This document shows, piece by piece, positions 1 to 9,354 of a DNA stretch of 64,000 nucleotides. Positions within the stretch are counted from its first letter, which is position 1, and the number at the start of each line of letters is the position of its first letter. Below the pieces are notes generated by a model. The model had not been told where the DNA came from and searched no databases. It saw only the letters and a program-made list of their open reading frames with translations. The DNA comes from JANELJ01 sp024511395 (GTDB taxonomy: Bacteria; Pseudomonadota; Gammaproteobacteria; GRL18): NCBI GenBank assembly GCA_963681975.1, contig OY820613.1, positions 806,001 through 870,000 of the forward strand. The letters run 5' to 3'. The position numbers were made by a program, and so were the translations under genes.

Positions 1-525
1 GATAATAAATTCAGCATTTTGAGCGTGGTGGATAAAATAAAGCATTCTTGAGCGAGGCAAGGTAATTTTTTTGTATCGTCCAACGGGTACATTAAAACCA
101 CCACTTTTATTATAGCGACACAGACCATTATAGCCATGACGATTTAAGTACAGAAACAGAGCTGCGCGTACTTTTTTGTTTCTGGTGTTATTGAATTTTT
201 CTCTGAGCTGGTAGTATATTTCGGGAGAATTATTTTCAGGAATAAAATATTTTTCACAATAATCTATAAACTTCTGACCGTCTTTCTGTAATTGCTGATA
301 AATATTAATAAGATCAGCATTGCAGTCTGCTATCAGATTCTTTTCATAGCTGGTATTTAAAAATACGGCGGCTGATCCGCAAAAAGGTTCAATAAGCCTT
401 TTGCCAGCGGGTAACAGAGGTTTTATCTTGTGGATAATACTTTTTTTATTTCCCGCCCACTTTAAAAAAGGCTGGATGACTTTTTCTTTCCGGCTGCTGG
501 TTGAGTTATTGGAATTAGGTTTCAC
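1..525 (-). CDS. dam: DNA adenine methylase (Dam family), N-terminal part, runs off the window
   Basis: The minus strand encodes the N-terminal ~175 residues of a D12-class N6-adenine methyltransferase. The AdoMet-binding motif appears as FLKWAGNKKS and is followed by IEPFCGSAAVFLN and ADCNADLI, and the recognition-side segment FLYLNRHGYNGLCRYN is Dam-like. The catalytic DPPY motif lies outside the window. The start is read as GTG at 525-523; TTG at 531-529 is an in-frame alternative. The gene begins about 6 nt after the argA stop, so the two are probably co-transcribed. Family assignment is firm; whether it is the housekeeping GATC methylase or a restriction-associated one cannot be told from this part. 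Confidence 0.85.
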   Translation of the reverse strand, partial: MKPNSNNSTSSRKEKVIQPFLKWAGNKKSIIHKIKPLLPAGKRLIEPFCGSAAVFLNTSYEKNLIADCNADLINIYQQLQKDGQKFIDYCEKYFIPENNSPEIYYQLREKFNNTRNKKVRAALFLYLNRHGYNGLCRYNKSGGFNVPVGRYKKITLPRSRMLYFIHHAQNAEFII

Positions 526-531
526 AGACAA

Positions 532-1875
532 TTAAAGCTCTTTTATAAATACAGCAGAATTACGCTGATAGTTATACAGTGCCTGTTTTTCACTGGGTAA
601 ATCTTTCAGGCTGCCTTTTTTAAAACCATGCTCAATAAACCAGTGAGTTGCCTGTGTGGTTAGTACAAATAATTCCTTAAGACCGGATTTTCTGGCACAC
701 ATACAGATATGGTTAAAGAGTTTATCACCACGCCCCTGAGACTGGTATTCCGGTGCAATGGCCATACAGGCCAGTTCAGCCTGTTCTTTATTAAAAGGAT
801 AAAGTGCTCCACAGCCAATAATGGAATTTTCCCGTTTAATAATATAAAAATTTTCAATTTCAGTTTCGAGCCGCTCTCTGGATCGTTTTACTAATAATCC
901 GGTCTCTTCCAGCGGTGAAATCAGCTCAATAATACCATTAACATCTTCAATACTGGCCAGGCGGATATCTTCCAGCTGATCGGTGCTGATTAAGGTGCCT
1001 ATGCCATTTTGGGTAAACAGTTCCAGTAATAAGGCACCTTCTATATTACGGTCAATAATATGTACCCGTTTAACCCCGGACTCACTGGCATAAATAATAC
1101 GCTGATAATGACGTTTAAGTTCATCCGGCAAATGGGTATTATCTTTAAGCAGTTGTTTTAAATCCTGACCGGTTAATTCATTAATCAGTTGTCCATCAGA
1201 GTTTTTGATGCCGTTAATGTCATCAATAAAAATGAGTTTGTCGGCTTTTAGGGCAATGGAGCTTTCTGTGGCCAGATCTTCACCGTTTATATTGAAAATC
1301 TCACAGGTGGGTGAGTAGCCGACCGGAGACATTAAAATAACATCACCGGCATTAAGAGCATTATAAACAGAGTCTGTATCAATACGCCGGATCTCACCGG
1401 TATGTTGAAAATCCACACCGTCAATAATACCCTTGGGTTTGGCAATGGTAAAATTACCCGATACGATATTGATACGCGAACCGGCCATTGGAGTGTAGCG
1501 TAAACTGGTGGTAAACAAGCCTTCAATATTGAGGCGAATACAGCCGGAAGCTTCTTTAATGACCTGCATGGTTTCACTGTCTGTTACCCGTAATCCCTGA
1601 GAAAAATGTGACTGAATATTCTGGGAATTGAGTCTTTTTTCAATCTGACTGCGGGCACCATGCACCAGTACCAGTTTGACCCCCAGTGAATTTAACAGGG
1701 TAATATCATGAACCAGAGAAGGGAATTCATTATCAGCTAGGACATTGCCGCTAAAATAAATCACAAAGGTTTTACCACGAAAGGCATTGATATAAGGAGC
1801 CGCATTGCGAAACCAGTTTACAAAATCAATATCTGAGCTGGCTGTGGTATTTATGTTAGAATTGTCCGGGTTCAT
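532..1875 (-). CDS. argA: N-acetylglutamate synthase
   Basis: This 447-residue protein has the classical ArgA layout: an amino-acid-kinase-like domain (about residues 20-290, with LVLVHGARSQIEKRL near the N-terminus) followed by a GNAT acetyltransferase domain (about 300-440, with the acetyl-CoA loop PEYQSQGRGDKL). It transfers acetyl from acetyl-CoA to glutamate, the first step of arginine synthesis, in the cytoplasm. Length is normal for the family (about 440). ATG start. It is divergent from the symporter gene at 2012 and directly precedes dam. The window also carries argD and argF at 18-20 kb, a separate arginine locus. Feedback inhibition by arginine is usual for the family but cannot be read from the sequence. 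Confidence 0.95.
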   Translation of the reverse strand: MNPDNSNINTTASSDIDFVNWFRNAAPYINAFRGKTFVIYFSGNVLADNEFPSLVHDITLLNSLGVKLVLVHGARSQIEKRLNSQNIQSHFSQGLRVTDSETMQVIKEASGCIRLNIEGLFTTSLRYTPMAGSRINIVSGNFTIAKPKGIIDGVDFQHTGEIRRIDTDSVYNALNAGDVILMSPVGYSPTCEIFNINGEDLATESSIALKADKLIFIDDINGIKNSDGQLINELTGQDLKQLLKDNTHLPDELKRHYQRIIYASESGVKRVHIIDRNIEGALLLELFTQNGIGTLISTDQLEDIRLASIEDVNGIIELISPLEETGLLVKRSRERLETEIENFYIIKRENSIIGCGALYPFNKEQAELACMAIAPEYQSQGRGDKLFNHICMCARKSGLKELFVLTTQATHWFIEHGFKKGSLKDLPSEKQALYNYQRNSAVFIKEL

Positions 1876-2011
1876 GTTGAATATAATAGCGTTTAAGTAA
1901 AAGAATTATAACAAGTTTATGGTGTGATTGTGCTGTTTCATTTAAATTTAGACAGATCTGTTACAGGTACAGCCATACTTTAATTATTAACCGGTTTAAA
2001 ATTGAGAGCTT

Positions 2012-3568
2012 ATGTCATTATCCTTTGCTGATAGTCTGGCCCTGCTGGGGTATTTACTGGTTGTTATGGGGATCGGCCTGTACTTTTCTAAAAAAAACAC
2101 CAGTACGGAAGAATATTTTGTAGGAGGACGTTCTTTTTCAGGCTGGGCCATTGGCCTGAGTCTGGTGGGCACATCCATCAGTTCTATTACTTTTCTGGCC
2201 TACCCTGGTGACGCCTATAAAACGGCCTGGCTGCGTTATCTGCCTAACCTGATGCTGCCGGTTGTGGTGTTTATTGCAGCCTATGTTTTTCTGCCTTTTT
2301 TCCGTCGTGGTAATACCATTACCGCTTATGAATATCTGGAGTACCGTTTTGGGCCTTCCATCCGTGTTTATGGTGCTGTTACTTTTATTTTTGGTCAGCT
2401 GGTACGAATCAGCTTAATACTTTATTTACTGTCATTACTTATTCATGAACTGACCGGTTTAAGTGCTGAAATGTCCATTATTCTGGGCGGTGTATTTGTG
2501 GCTGTTTATACCATAGTGGGCGGTATTGATGCAGTGATCTGGACTGATGTGCTGCAGACTATTGTTCTGGTACTGGGTGGTATTGTCTGTCTGTCAGTGA
2601 TTGTTGTTAGCCTGCCCGGTGGTCTCGAACAGATTTTCTCAGTGGCCAGTGAGCATGGCAAACTGACGTTTGCAGAACTTAAAAATGGTCACTTAACTCC
2701 GGTAGACTGGAGTTTTTCCCTGCAGGAAAAAACAGGTTTAATGATGCTGCTCCTTGGTCTGACGGCCTGGCTGACAGAATATTCCGGTAATCAGAATACA
2801 GTGCAGCGTTTTTGTGCATCCAGAAGTGACCATGAAGCTAGAAAAGCTATGTTTATCTGTGCTTTTTCCAGTTTACTCATCTGGGCTTTTTATATGTTTC
2901 TGGGAACGGCACTGTATGTGTTTTTTCAGGTGTTTCCAACTGAAACTGCGGCCGAAATATTAAACGGAGAGCGCAAAGCGGAGCAGATCCTGCCTTATTT
3001 TATTAACAATTATTTACCATCCGGTGTGGCCGGAATCGTTATTGCCGCAGCCCTGGCTGCAGCCATATCTTCACTGGACTCCAGTATTAATGCAATTTCC
3101 ACGGTTTCAATTGTGGATATTTACCGCCGATTTTCCAGAACAGAAAAAACGGATAAACATTATTTAATGGTGGCCAAATTAATTGCGACCCTGACTTCGG
3201 TGCTAATGATTATTGGTGCCATTGTATTAATGGATGCCCAGACCAAAACCCTGCAGGATACTGCAACCATACTGGTCTCTCTGGTTTCCGGTGGTGTTCT
3301 GGGAATTTACTTATTGGGTTTCTTTACGGTTCGGGGAGATGCCAGAGCCATCTGGGTTGGGTTGATTTTAACTGCATTATTTACCTTATGGACAATTCTG
3401 GCTAAAAAAGGCCTGTTGCCTACGGGCTGGAATTTACCCTTTGATCTGTACTATACCGCAATTATTGGTAACCTGTTGATGTTTTTCAGTGGCTTTATTG
3501 TTGCCAGCTTTATTTTTACTGCTAAACGGGATGTAAGTGAATTTTCCGTCTGGAGCTCTAAGGGATAA
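2012..3568 (+). CDS. Sodium:solute symporter (SSS family)
   Basis: The 518-residue protein is made almost entirely of hydrophobic segments, about 13 transmembrane helices, starting within the first 10 residues. The N-terminal part carries the family hallmark: a GGRSFSGWAIGLSL segment followed by a TSISSITFLAYPGDAY stretch in the position of the SSS sodium-site helices. The helix with AAALAAAISSLDSSINA is also typical. It should couple sodium entry to uptake of a small organic solute across the inner membrane. The substrate cannot be assigned from sequence alone. It starts with ATG and is transcribed divergently from argA, with 136 bp between. No operon partner is visible. Confidence 0.9.
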   Translation: MSLSFADSLALLGYLLVVMGIGLYFSKKNTSTEEYFVGGRSFSGWAIGLSLVGTSISSITFLAYPGDAYKTAWLRYLPNLMLPVVVFIAAYVFLPFFRRGNTITAYEYLEYRFGPSIRVYGAVTFIFGQLVRISLILYLLSLLIHELTGLSAEMSIILGGVFVAVYTIVGGIDAVIWTDVLQTIVLVLGGIVCLSVIVVSLPGGLEQIFSVASEHGKLTFAELKNGHLTPVDWSFSLQEKTGLMMLLLGLTAWLTEYSGNQNTVQRFCASRSDHEARKAMFICAFSSLLIWAFYMFLGTALYVFFQVFPTETAAEILNGERKAEQILPYFINNYLPSGVAGIVIAAALAAAISSLDSSINAISTVSIVDIYRRFSRTEKTDKHYLMVAKLIATLTSVLMIIGAIVLMDAQTKTLQDTATILVSLVSGGVLGIYLLGFFTVRGDARAIWVGLILTALFTLWTILAKKGLLPTGWNLPFDLYYTAIIGNLLMFFSGFIVASFIFTAKRDVSEFSVWSSKG

Positions 3569-3730
3569 GCAATGCGTTTGATGGATATAGATTCTGTCTT
3601 AATATGAATTATTAAAACTATTTTTTTGCTCTATATCCATAACATTATCCATGACTGTTTTTATTAATGTTAAGAGAATATAATATAAGACTTTCTAAAT
3701 AACCTAAGCCGACTTTTTCAAGGAATTCTT

Positions 3731-5587
3731 ATGCCTCAATATCGTTCAAGAACCACTACTGCCGGAAGGAATATGGCGGGCGCCCGGGCTTTATGGCGTG
3801 CCACGGGTATGAAAGATGATGATTTTCAGAAACCGATTATTGCTATTGCCAATTCCTTTACCCAGTTTGTACCCGGTCATGTGCATTTAAAAGATATGGG
3901 GCAGCTGGTGGCTCGGGAAATTGAAAAAGCCGGTGGGGTGGCTAAAGAATTTAATACTATTGCGGTGGATGATGGTATTGCCATGGGGCATGACGGTATG
4001 CTGTACAGCCTGCCGTCCAGAGAAGTAATATCCGATGCAGTGGAATATATGTGCAATGCTCATTGTGCGGATGCACTGGTGTGTATTTCCAACTGCGATA
4101 AGATTACCCCCGGAATGCTTAATGCCGCTTTAAGACTGAATATACCGGTGATTTTTGTATCCGGCGGGCCCATGGAATCTGGTAAAGTTGTCCTGCATGG
4201 GCATGAAGTACATCTGGATCTGGTGGATGCCATGGTGTCGGCTGTGGATGATAAGGTCAGTGATGAAGATACAGATATTATGGAGCGTTCAGCCTGCCCA
4301 ACCTGCGGTTCCTGCTCCGGTATGTTTACCGCTAACTCTATGAACTGCCTGACTGAAGCTCTGGGTTTGTCTTTGCCAGGCAATGGCTCCCTGCTGGCTA
4401 CTCATGTGGATCGTAAGGAATTATTCCTAGAGGCCGGTCGGCGCATTGTGGATCTGGCTAAACGTTATTATGAACAGGACGATGACTCTGTACTGCCCAG
4501 AAATATTGCCAGTTTCAAGGCTTTTGAAAATGCCATGAGTCTGGATATTGCTATGGGCGGTTCTACTAATACTATTTTGCACCTGCTGGCGGCCGCTCAG
4601 GAAGGTAAAGTGAATTTTACTATGGATGATATTGACCGTTTATCCAGAAAAGTGCCTAATTTATGTAAAGTGGCGCCCAGCACCCAGAAATACCATATGG
4701 AAGATGTCCATCGTGCCGGCGGTGTTATGGCTATTTTAGGAGAATTATCCCGTGCTGGCCTGCTTAATACGGATGTAAAAATGATCCACAGTGACACTAT
4801 GGCTGATGCCATTAAACATTATGACATTGCTGTATCCAATGACAGTGCTGTGCGTGAAATGTTCCGCACCGGTCCCGGCGGTGTGCCTACCCAGGTGGCC
4901 TTCAGTCAGGACAAGCGCTGGGCCGATCTGGATGAGGACCGTGCTGAAGGTTGTATTCGTGATAAGGAACATGCCTATAGTCAGGATGGCGGTCTGGCGG
5001 TGCTTTACGGTAATATTGCTGTGGACGGCTGTGTGGTTAAAACTGCCGGTGTGGATGAGTCCATCTTATGCTTTAGCGGCCCTGCCCGTATTTTTGAAAG
5101 TCAGGATTCTGCAGTAGCGGCTATCCTAGATGATCAGATTAAGGCCGGTGATGTTGTTATTATTCGTTACGAAGGTCCACGTGGTGGACCTGGTATGCAG
5201 GAAATGCTTTATCCTACCAGTTATCTGAAGTCTAAAGGGCTGGGTAAGGTTTGTGCCTTATTAACGGATGGACGTTTTTCTGGTGGTACTTCAGGTCTGT
5301 CTATTGGTCATGCTTCGCCTGAAGCAGCGGAAGGCGGAGCCATTGGTCTGATTGAAGAAGGTGATATCATTGAGATTGATATCCCTAACCGTAAAATTGG
5401 TGTCAAACTCAGTGATAAACAACTGCAGCAGCGTCGTGCGGCTATGGAGGCCAGTGGTGATAAAGCCTGGCAGCCTGCTGAGCGGGAGCGTCATGTCAGC
5501 CAGGCTCTGCAGGCCTATGCTACAATGACCACGTCTGCGTCCAGGGGGGCAGTACGGGATGTCTCTCAGTTAAAACGCAAGTTCTAG
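3731..5587 (+). CDS. ilvD: Dihydroxy-acid dehydratase
   Basis: The 618-residue protein dehydrates 2,3-dihydroxy-isovalerate and the isoleucine-pathway homologue, the third common step of branched-chain amino acid synthesis. Both cysteine clusters for the Fe-S centre are present: CISNCDKITPG near residue 120 and CPTCGSCSGMFTANSMN near 190. The C-terminal part contains TDGRFSGGTSGLSIGH, the conserved substrate-site region. Length equals the usual 610-620. ATG start with a purine-rich stretch (aaggaa) just upstream. It stands alone, not in an ilv operon. The next gene downstream is an IS copy inserted about 50 bp after the stop. Confidence 0.97.
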   Translation: MPQYRSRTTTAGRNMAGARALWRATGMKDDDFQKPIIAIANSFTQFVPGHVHLKDMGQLVAREIEKAGGVAKEFNTIAVDDGIAMGHDGMLYSLPSREVISDAVEYMCNAHCADALVCISNCDKITPGMLNAALRLNIPVIFVSGGPMESGKVVLHGHEVHLDLVDAMVSAVDDKVSDEDTDIMERSACPTCGSCSGMFTANSMNCLTEALGLSLPGNGSLLATHVDRKELFLEAGRRIVDLAKRYYEQDDDSVLPRNIASFKAFENAMSLDIAMGGSTNTILHLLAAAQEGKVNFTMDDIDRLSRKVPNLCKVAPSTQKYHMEDVHRAGGVMAILGELSRAGLLNTDVKMIHSDTMADAIKHYDIAVSNDSAVREMFRTGPGGVPTQVAFSQDKRWADLDEDRAEGCIRDKEHAYSQDGGLAVLYGNIAVDGCVVKTAGVDESILCFSGPARIFESQDSAVAAILDDQIKAGDVVIIRYEGPRGGPGMQEMLYPTSYLKSKGLGKVCALLTDGRFSGGTSGLSIGHASPEAAEGGAIGLIEEGDIIEIDIPNRKIGVKLSDKQLQQRRAAMEASGDKAWQPAERERHVSQALQAYATMTTSASRGAVRDVSQLKRKF

Positions 5588-5637
5588 GCTTTTCAGGCAC
5601 TTGCACTTTTTGTGATTTCTGCCACACTTGCTAAATA

Positions 5638-7135
5638 GTCCGACCTGAATAAATTATAGAACATTGATTTATAAGGAAATATTGGCGAATTATGGGTGTT
5701 AAATTTGCAGGTTTTTGGTAAAATAAGCCTTATTACCTTGCAAATTTCCAGACCAGAATGAAGCCAGAGAAACAGCCAAAAATACCTCAGGAAGACCTGT
5801 TCAGGATGCGCCCTGAAAACATGCTGGACATAAACCATGAGTTGATTAAGTTATCAAAACACATAGACTGGGAAAGTCCTGATAAAGAATGGGGTGCTCT
5901 GTTTGTATCCACTAAAGGTGCTCCTGCCATACGCACTCGATTGGTTGCAGGATTGCATTACCTGAAACACCTGCATGATTTATCGGATGAACAGGTAGTA
6001 AAAGGCTGGACAGAAAATCCGTACTGGCAGTATTTCTGTGGTGAAGAATACTTTCAGCATAAAATGCCTATACACCCTGTGACTATGACCAAATGGCGTA
6101 ACCGGCCGGGTAAATCAGGCAGTGAAAAATTACTGATTGAAACCATTAAAGCCGGACTAAAGAGTAAAACCATAAAGCCCGGCAGTTTAAAGAAAGTCAC
6201 GGTAGATACTACCGTACAGGAAAAGAACATCGCTTTTCCAACCGATTCAAAGCTCCTGAACAAAGCCAGAGAAAACCTGGTTAAACTGTCCAAAGAGCAC
6301 GGTATTAAACTGCGCCAGAACTATAATCGGGTTGGGCCGCAATATGTACTAATGGCCAGTCGTTATGCACATGCAAAACAGTTTAAACGCATGAAGAAAA
6401 TGAACAATAAACTGAAATCCCGTTTAGGTCGTGTTAAACGGGATATTGAACGACAACTGCCCAACTATTCTGTTGATATTCAGTCTCTGTTTGAAGTAGC
6501 TCTAAAACAGGCTCAGAAACTGATTGAGCAGGAGCAGCACAGTAAGAACAAGCTTTACAGTTTACATGCACCGGAAGTCGAGTGTATCAGTAAAGGCAAA
6601 GCTCATAAGCCTTATGAATTTGGAGTTAAAGCCAGTATCGCGGTAACTAACAAGGAAGGCTTTGTTATTGGCGCTCAAAGTTGTCCGGGCAATCCTTATG
6701 ATGGACATACCTTGCTGCCACAACTGGAACAAATAAAACAGTTTACAGCCGTACAGCCGGAACAGTGCTTTGTTGACCGGGGTTATCGTGGACATGAAGT
6801 AAAAGACACTAAAGTTTTTATCTCAGGTCAGAAGCGAGGCGTTACCCGAAGTATTAAAAAGGCATTAAAACGGCGCAGTGCGATTGAGCCTGAAATCGGT
6901 CATATGAAAAACGATGGCCGTTTAGATCGCTGCTACCTCAAAGGTGCAGTCGGTGATGCCATTAATGTGGTTATGGTAGTCGCTGGACATAACTTAAGAA
7001 AGATCCTCAATAAGCTCCGGCTTTTGTGGCTCAAAATTATTTCCGGTTTGATGGGGTCTTTTATCAAACCGGGGCAATCAGCTGCTTTAAACCTGGCTTG
7101 ATGTCAGGCTTAAAACGGTATTATTCAGGTTGAAC
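5638..7135 (+). mobile_element. IS5-type element, copy 1 (full length, 1498 bp)
   Basis: The element is bounded by imperfect terminal inverted repeats (GTCCGACCTGAATAA at the left, complement of TTATTCAGGTTGAAC at the right) and flanked by a perfect 6-bp direct repeat TAAATA (5632-5637 and 7136-7141). Between the left end and the transposase start is a 47-bp imperfect inverted repeat (about 5701-5747, AAATTTGCA...TGCAAATTT with an inner GGTAA/TTACC stem). The transposase is intact. Ends and duplication were read directly; the family label rests on the transposase type. Confidence 0.93.
5758..7101 (+). CDS. IS5-family DDE transposase, copy 1
   Basis: The 447-residue protein has an N-terminal DUF772-like domain (about 30-125, with HLHDLSDEQVVKGWTENPYW and MTKWRNR) and a DDE catalytic core. 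The probable catalytic triad is D150 (KVTVDTTVQ), D340 (CFVDRGYRGHE) and E377 (RRSAIEPEIGHMK), the last matching the R-x3-E-x6-K spacing of IS4/IS5 transposases. A lysine/arginine-rich helical insertion lies between the first and second Asp (about 205-265). It is longer than E. coli IS5 transposase (about 330 residues). The ATG follows the IS leader hairpin. Seven other near-identical genes occur in the window; this copy carries small differences (Val at 63 where most copies have Ile). Confidence 0.9.
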   Translation: MKPEKQPKIPQEDLFRMRPENMLDINHELIKLSKHIDWESPDKEWGALFVSTKGAPAIRTRLVAGLHYLKHLHDLSDEQVVKGWTENPYWQYFCGEEYFQHKMPIHPVTMTKWRNRPGKSGSEKLLIETIKAGLKSKTIKPGSLKKVTVDTTVQEKNIAFPTDSKLLNKARENLVKLSKEHGIKLRQNYNRVGPQYVLMASRYAHAKQFKRMKKMNNKLKSRLGRVKRDIERQLPNYSVDIQSLFEVALKQAQKLIEQEQHSKNKLYSLHAPEVECISKGKAHKPYEFGVKASIAVTNKEGFVIGAQSCPGNPYDGHTLLPQLEQIKQFTAVQPEQCFVDRGYRGHEVKDTKVFISGQKRGVTRSIKKALKRRSAIEPEIGHMKNDGRLDRCYLKGAVGDAINVVMVVAGHNLRKILNKLRLLWLKIISGLMGSFIKPGQSAALNLA

Positions 7136-7248
7136 TAAATAAACGAACAGTTTTATTTATCCTTGGTTCCGGATGCTGCTTAAATAACAGGGCAATATGG
7201 ATAGCTATGAGAATCCTTTATGGATTGTTAAGGAGTTAATCGAAAACA

Positions 7249-7593
7249 ATGAGTGCCAGTGCAGTAATTGAACGGCGGGAACATCCTAGGCATCCCATCA
7301 GTTTGGAGGTCTTTGTTACCCCGGCTAAAGTAAAAAATCAGCGTATCGCATCACGGATCATTAATATGAGCCTGATGGGCTGTGCTATTAAACCCAATCA
7401 TTATTCCTTTGTAGAAAAAGAACCGGTTTCTATCTGTTTTGTGGCTTCAAAAGATCACTGTTCCATGTCTACCATTATTCAGGCTGAAGTGGCGCATATT
7501 GGCGATGACTATATCGGCCTGTGTTTTGATGCCATGGGTGCGGATGTGATGGATTTATTGCGGGAATTGTTGAAGGAAGCAAAATACTTCTAA
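7249..7593 (+). CDS. PilZ-domain protein
   Basis: This 114-residue protein is a stand-alone PilZ domain. It has the N-terminal arginine motif (ERREHPRHPI) followed about 28 residues later by the N-x-S-x-x-G motif (NMSLMGCAI), the two elements that bind cyclic di-GMP in this family. The second motif begins with N instead of D, which is common. A ribosome-binding sequence (aaggag) precedes the ATG. It is convergent with the SH3-domain gene. Its output partner is unknown. A second PilZ gene in this window (about 12 kb) is broken, and an HD-GYP phosphodiesterase gene (about 49 kb) is also broken, so c-di-GMP signalling here is probably reduced. Confidence 0.85.
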   Translation: MSASAVIERREHPRHPISLEVFVTPAKVKNQRIASRIINMSLMGCAIKPNHYSFVEKEPVSICFVASKDHCSMSTIIQAEVAHIGDDYIGLCFDAMGADVMDLLRELLKEAKYF

Positions 7594-7637
7594 GTGAAAG
7601 ATCCAAGCTTATATTAATGGTTCTTTCTTGCTGTGAG

Positions 7638-7656
7638 TGCGGGCATTCTGCCCGCA
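7638..7656. terminator. GC-rich palindrome between convergent genes
   Basis: A perfect 8-bp stem (TGCGGGCA / TGCCCGCA) with a 3-nt loop lies between the convergent PilZ and SH3 genes. A near copy of the same palindrome occurs at 56892-56908, again between convergent genes. It could act as a two-way terminator or be a REP-like repeat; no long T-run follows it. Confidence 0.5.
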
Positions 7657-7670
7657 ACAACAATATTTAA

Positions 7671-8342
7671 TTACAATTGGTTCCAGTTGGCCTTTTTCTG
7701 ACCTAAACACAGTTTAGGGAAGATTAAACCTAATAACATTCCGCCAAATAATACGCCGGCGCCGGTAATAAACCATTCCTGATCAGTATTGTCTTCCAGA
7801 GTCTGGTATTCCTGTTTTAACAGATGGTTTTCGGCTTCAATTTTGACCAGTTCATTGCGTAACTGGTTATTTTCTTCTTCCAGCTGCATGGGGCGGGCGG
7901 CAATTTTACGTAGTCGGGTCAGCTCCTTATTGGCCAGTAGATCTTTTTCAGAACGGCTCAGACTGTCACGTTCCTGTTTCAGGTTTTCCAGTTCGCTCTT
8001 CATCACTTCGTATTTCTGTTTCATTTCTGCGACATCCTTCTGGGCTTTTGCTACCAGATTTTTAGCCGCCGGTGTCTTGCTTAAAAAGCGACTTAATACC
8101 CAGCCTTCCACGCCCTGGGGTGTGAGGGCTCGGGTGTAGCCGGAGTCTTTTTCCAGTACGGTTAACGGCGTACCGCTTTTAATGATCTTAATGATTTTAA
8201 AGCCATTACCTTTACTGGAACGCATATTGATAAATAGCTCATCGCTGACGTACATGGTTTCAGCAGCACTTGCCGCAAGGGAAGTAAGTGCAGTGATCAA
8301 GAAAACTAAAATAATAAAAAATTGTTTATATAAAATATCCAT
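7671..8342 (-). CDS. TIGR04211-type SH3-domain membrane protein (YgiM-like)
   Basis: The 223-residue protein has an N-terminal signal segment ending near SAAETMYV, a bacterial SH3 domain (about 28-95, with VSDELFINMRSS and TPQGVEGWVLSRFLS), a long charged coiled coil (about 100-185) and a C-terminal transmembrane helix (WFITGAGVLFGGMLLGLIF). This order is that of the YgiM/TIGR04211 family, in which the SH3 and coiled coil lie in the periplasm anchored by the C-terminal helix. Its role is not well defined; an envelope function is likely. It is divergent from phoB, with the Pho box between them. Confidence 0.85.
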   Translation of the reverse strand: MDILYKQFFIILVFLITALTSLAASAAETMYVSDELFINMRSSKGNGFKIIKIIKSGTPLTVLEKDSGYTRALTPQGVEGWVLSRFLSKTPAAKNLVAKAQKDVAEMKQKYEVMKSELENLKQERDSLSRSEKDLLANKELTRLRKIAARPMQLEEENNQLRNELVKIEAENHLLKQEYQTLEDNTDQEWFITGAGVLFGGMLLGLIFPKLCLGQKKANWNQL

Positions 8343-8410
8343 ATCCTGTCCTGAGTGGGTGAGACCGTATTATCCTAAATTATGCGGCAGGATTCTACTA
8401 TATTATAGAT

Positions 8411-8439
8411 TTGTCATGTGATTGTCATATTATTGTCAT
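8411..8439 (+). promoter_or_regulatory. Pho box, three 11-bp-spaced repeats
   Basis: TTGTCAT occurs three times at exact 11-bp spacing (starts at 8411, 8422 and 8433). Pho boxes are pairs of TGTCA-type repeats spaced 11 bp, bound by PhoB dimers; three repeats make two overlapping boxes. The site lies about 57 bp upstream of the phoB start, where it would give autoregulation. It is intact although phoB and phoR are both broken. Confidence 0.85.
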
Positions 8440-8495
8440 AATGATAGTGTTAAATACATGCAATAATGACTGGTTATTATCTGAATGGGATTTAT

Positions 8496-9184
8496 ATGTC
8501 CGCAAAACGGGTGCTGATTGTTGAAGATGAATTGGCTATTCGGGAAATGATGAAATTTGCTTTTCATAAAAGCGAATATGCTCTGCAGGAAGTAGAAGAT
8601 GCCGAGCAGGCGCAGGTTATGATACAGGATCAGCGGCCGGCTCTTATTCTTCTGGACTGGATGTTGTCGGGTATGAGTGGTCTGGAGCTGGCACAACGGC
8701 TTAAAAGTAACTCTGACACCCAGGATATCCCCATATTATGTTAATGGCTCGAGGTGATGAAAATGACCGGGTGCGGGGACTGGACTGTGGGGCTGATGAT
8801 TATGTGGTCAAACCCTTCTCTCCACGGGAGGTAATGGCGCGTATAAAAGCCGTTTTAAGGCGTGTTGATCCGAGTATGGGAGATGTCCTGGAAATTGGCG
8901 GTATTACCCTGGATAATGCGAACCATCGGGTGACGATTGCCGGTAAAAACCTGGAATTCGGGCCGACTGAATATAAGCTATCGCACTTTTTTATGACCCA
9001 TCCCGAACGGGTTTATAACCGTAGTCAATTGCTGGAGCGGGTCTGGGGCGGCAATGTTTATATTGAGGAGCGTACTGTGGATGTCCATATTCGCCGTTTA
9101 AGAAAAGTACTAGCAGAACACAAAAAGGAACATCTTGTACAGACTGTGCGGGGTTCTGGCTACCGCTTTTCGACTCAATCCTGA
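8496..9184 (+). pseudogene. phoB: Phosphate response regulator PhoB, frameshifted
   Basis: The first frame (8496-8744) encodes the receiver domain from MSAKRVLIVEDELA through LILLDWMLSGMSG to DIPILC and then stops. The second frame, open from 8738, resumes with MLMARGDENDRVRGLDCGADDYVVKPFSP and continues through a complete winged-helix DNA-binding domain (TEYKLSHFFMTHPERVYNRSQLLE... TVDVHIRRLRK...GSGYRFS). Normal PhoB reads through this point as IPIIMLMARG, so a single-base loss near 8735-8742 explains the break. The phospho-acceptor Asp sits in LLDWML. The start is ATG 8496, giving the normal PhoB N-terminus; an upstream in-frame ATG at 8466 is less likely. It directly precedes phoR. A sequencing indel is possible, but phoR is broken independently. 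Confidence 0.88.
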
Positions 9185-9354
9185 GTAAATCATGAAATTT
9201 GATGTAAGCTCCTATATTAAAGAAGTTTACCGGTTGATTTTTGGGCTGATCACGCTATTTATGCTGGGATTTATAACCGGTTATTTCTGGGCTGTGCTGG
9301 CCGTTGGCCTTTTTCTTTATTCTCTCTGGCATTTATATCATCTCAGGGTACTTA

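Noticed and set aside
1..525. Restriction-modification system with the Dam-like gene
   Set aside because: No restriction gene is visible and the gene runs off the window; the resemblance is to housekeeping Dam.
660..894. Short open frames on the opposite strand within argA and many similar ones elsewhere
   Set aside because: They overlap strongly supported genes, lack ribosome-binding sites and family features, and are reading-frame shadows.
3582..3655. Inverted repeat TGGATATAG / CTATATCCA before ilvD as an attenuator
   Set aside because: Arms are only 9 bp with a long AT-rich loop and no T-run; no leader peptide rich in Ile, Leu or Val was seen.
8466..9184. PhoB receiver and DNA-binding parts as two separate genes
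   Set aside because: The junction falls inside the conserved IPIIMLMARG segment, so a one-base frameshift is the simpler reading.
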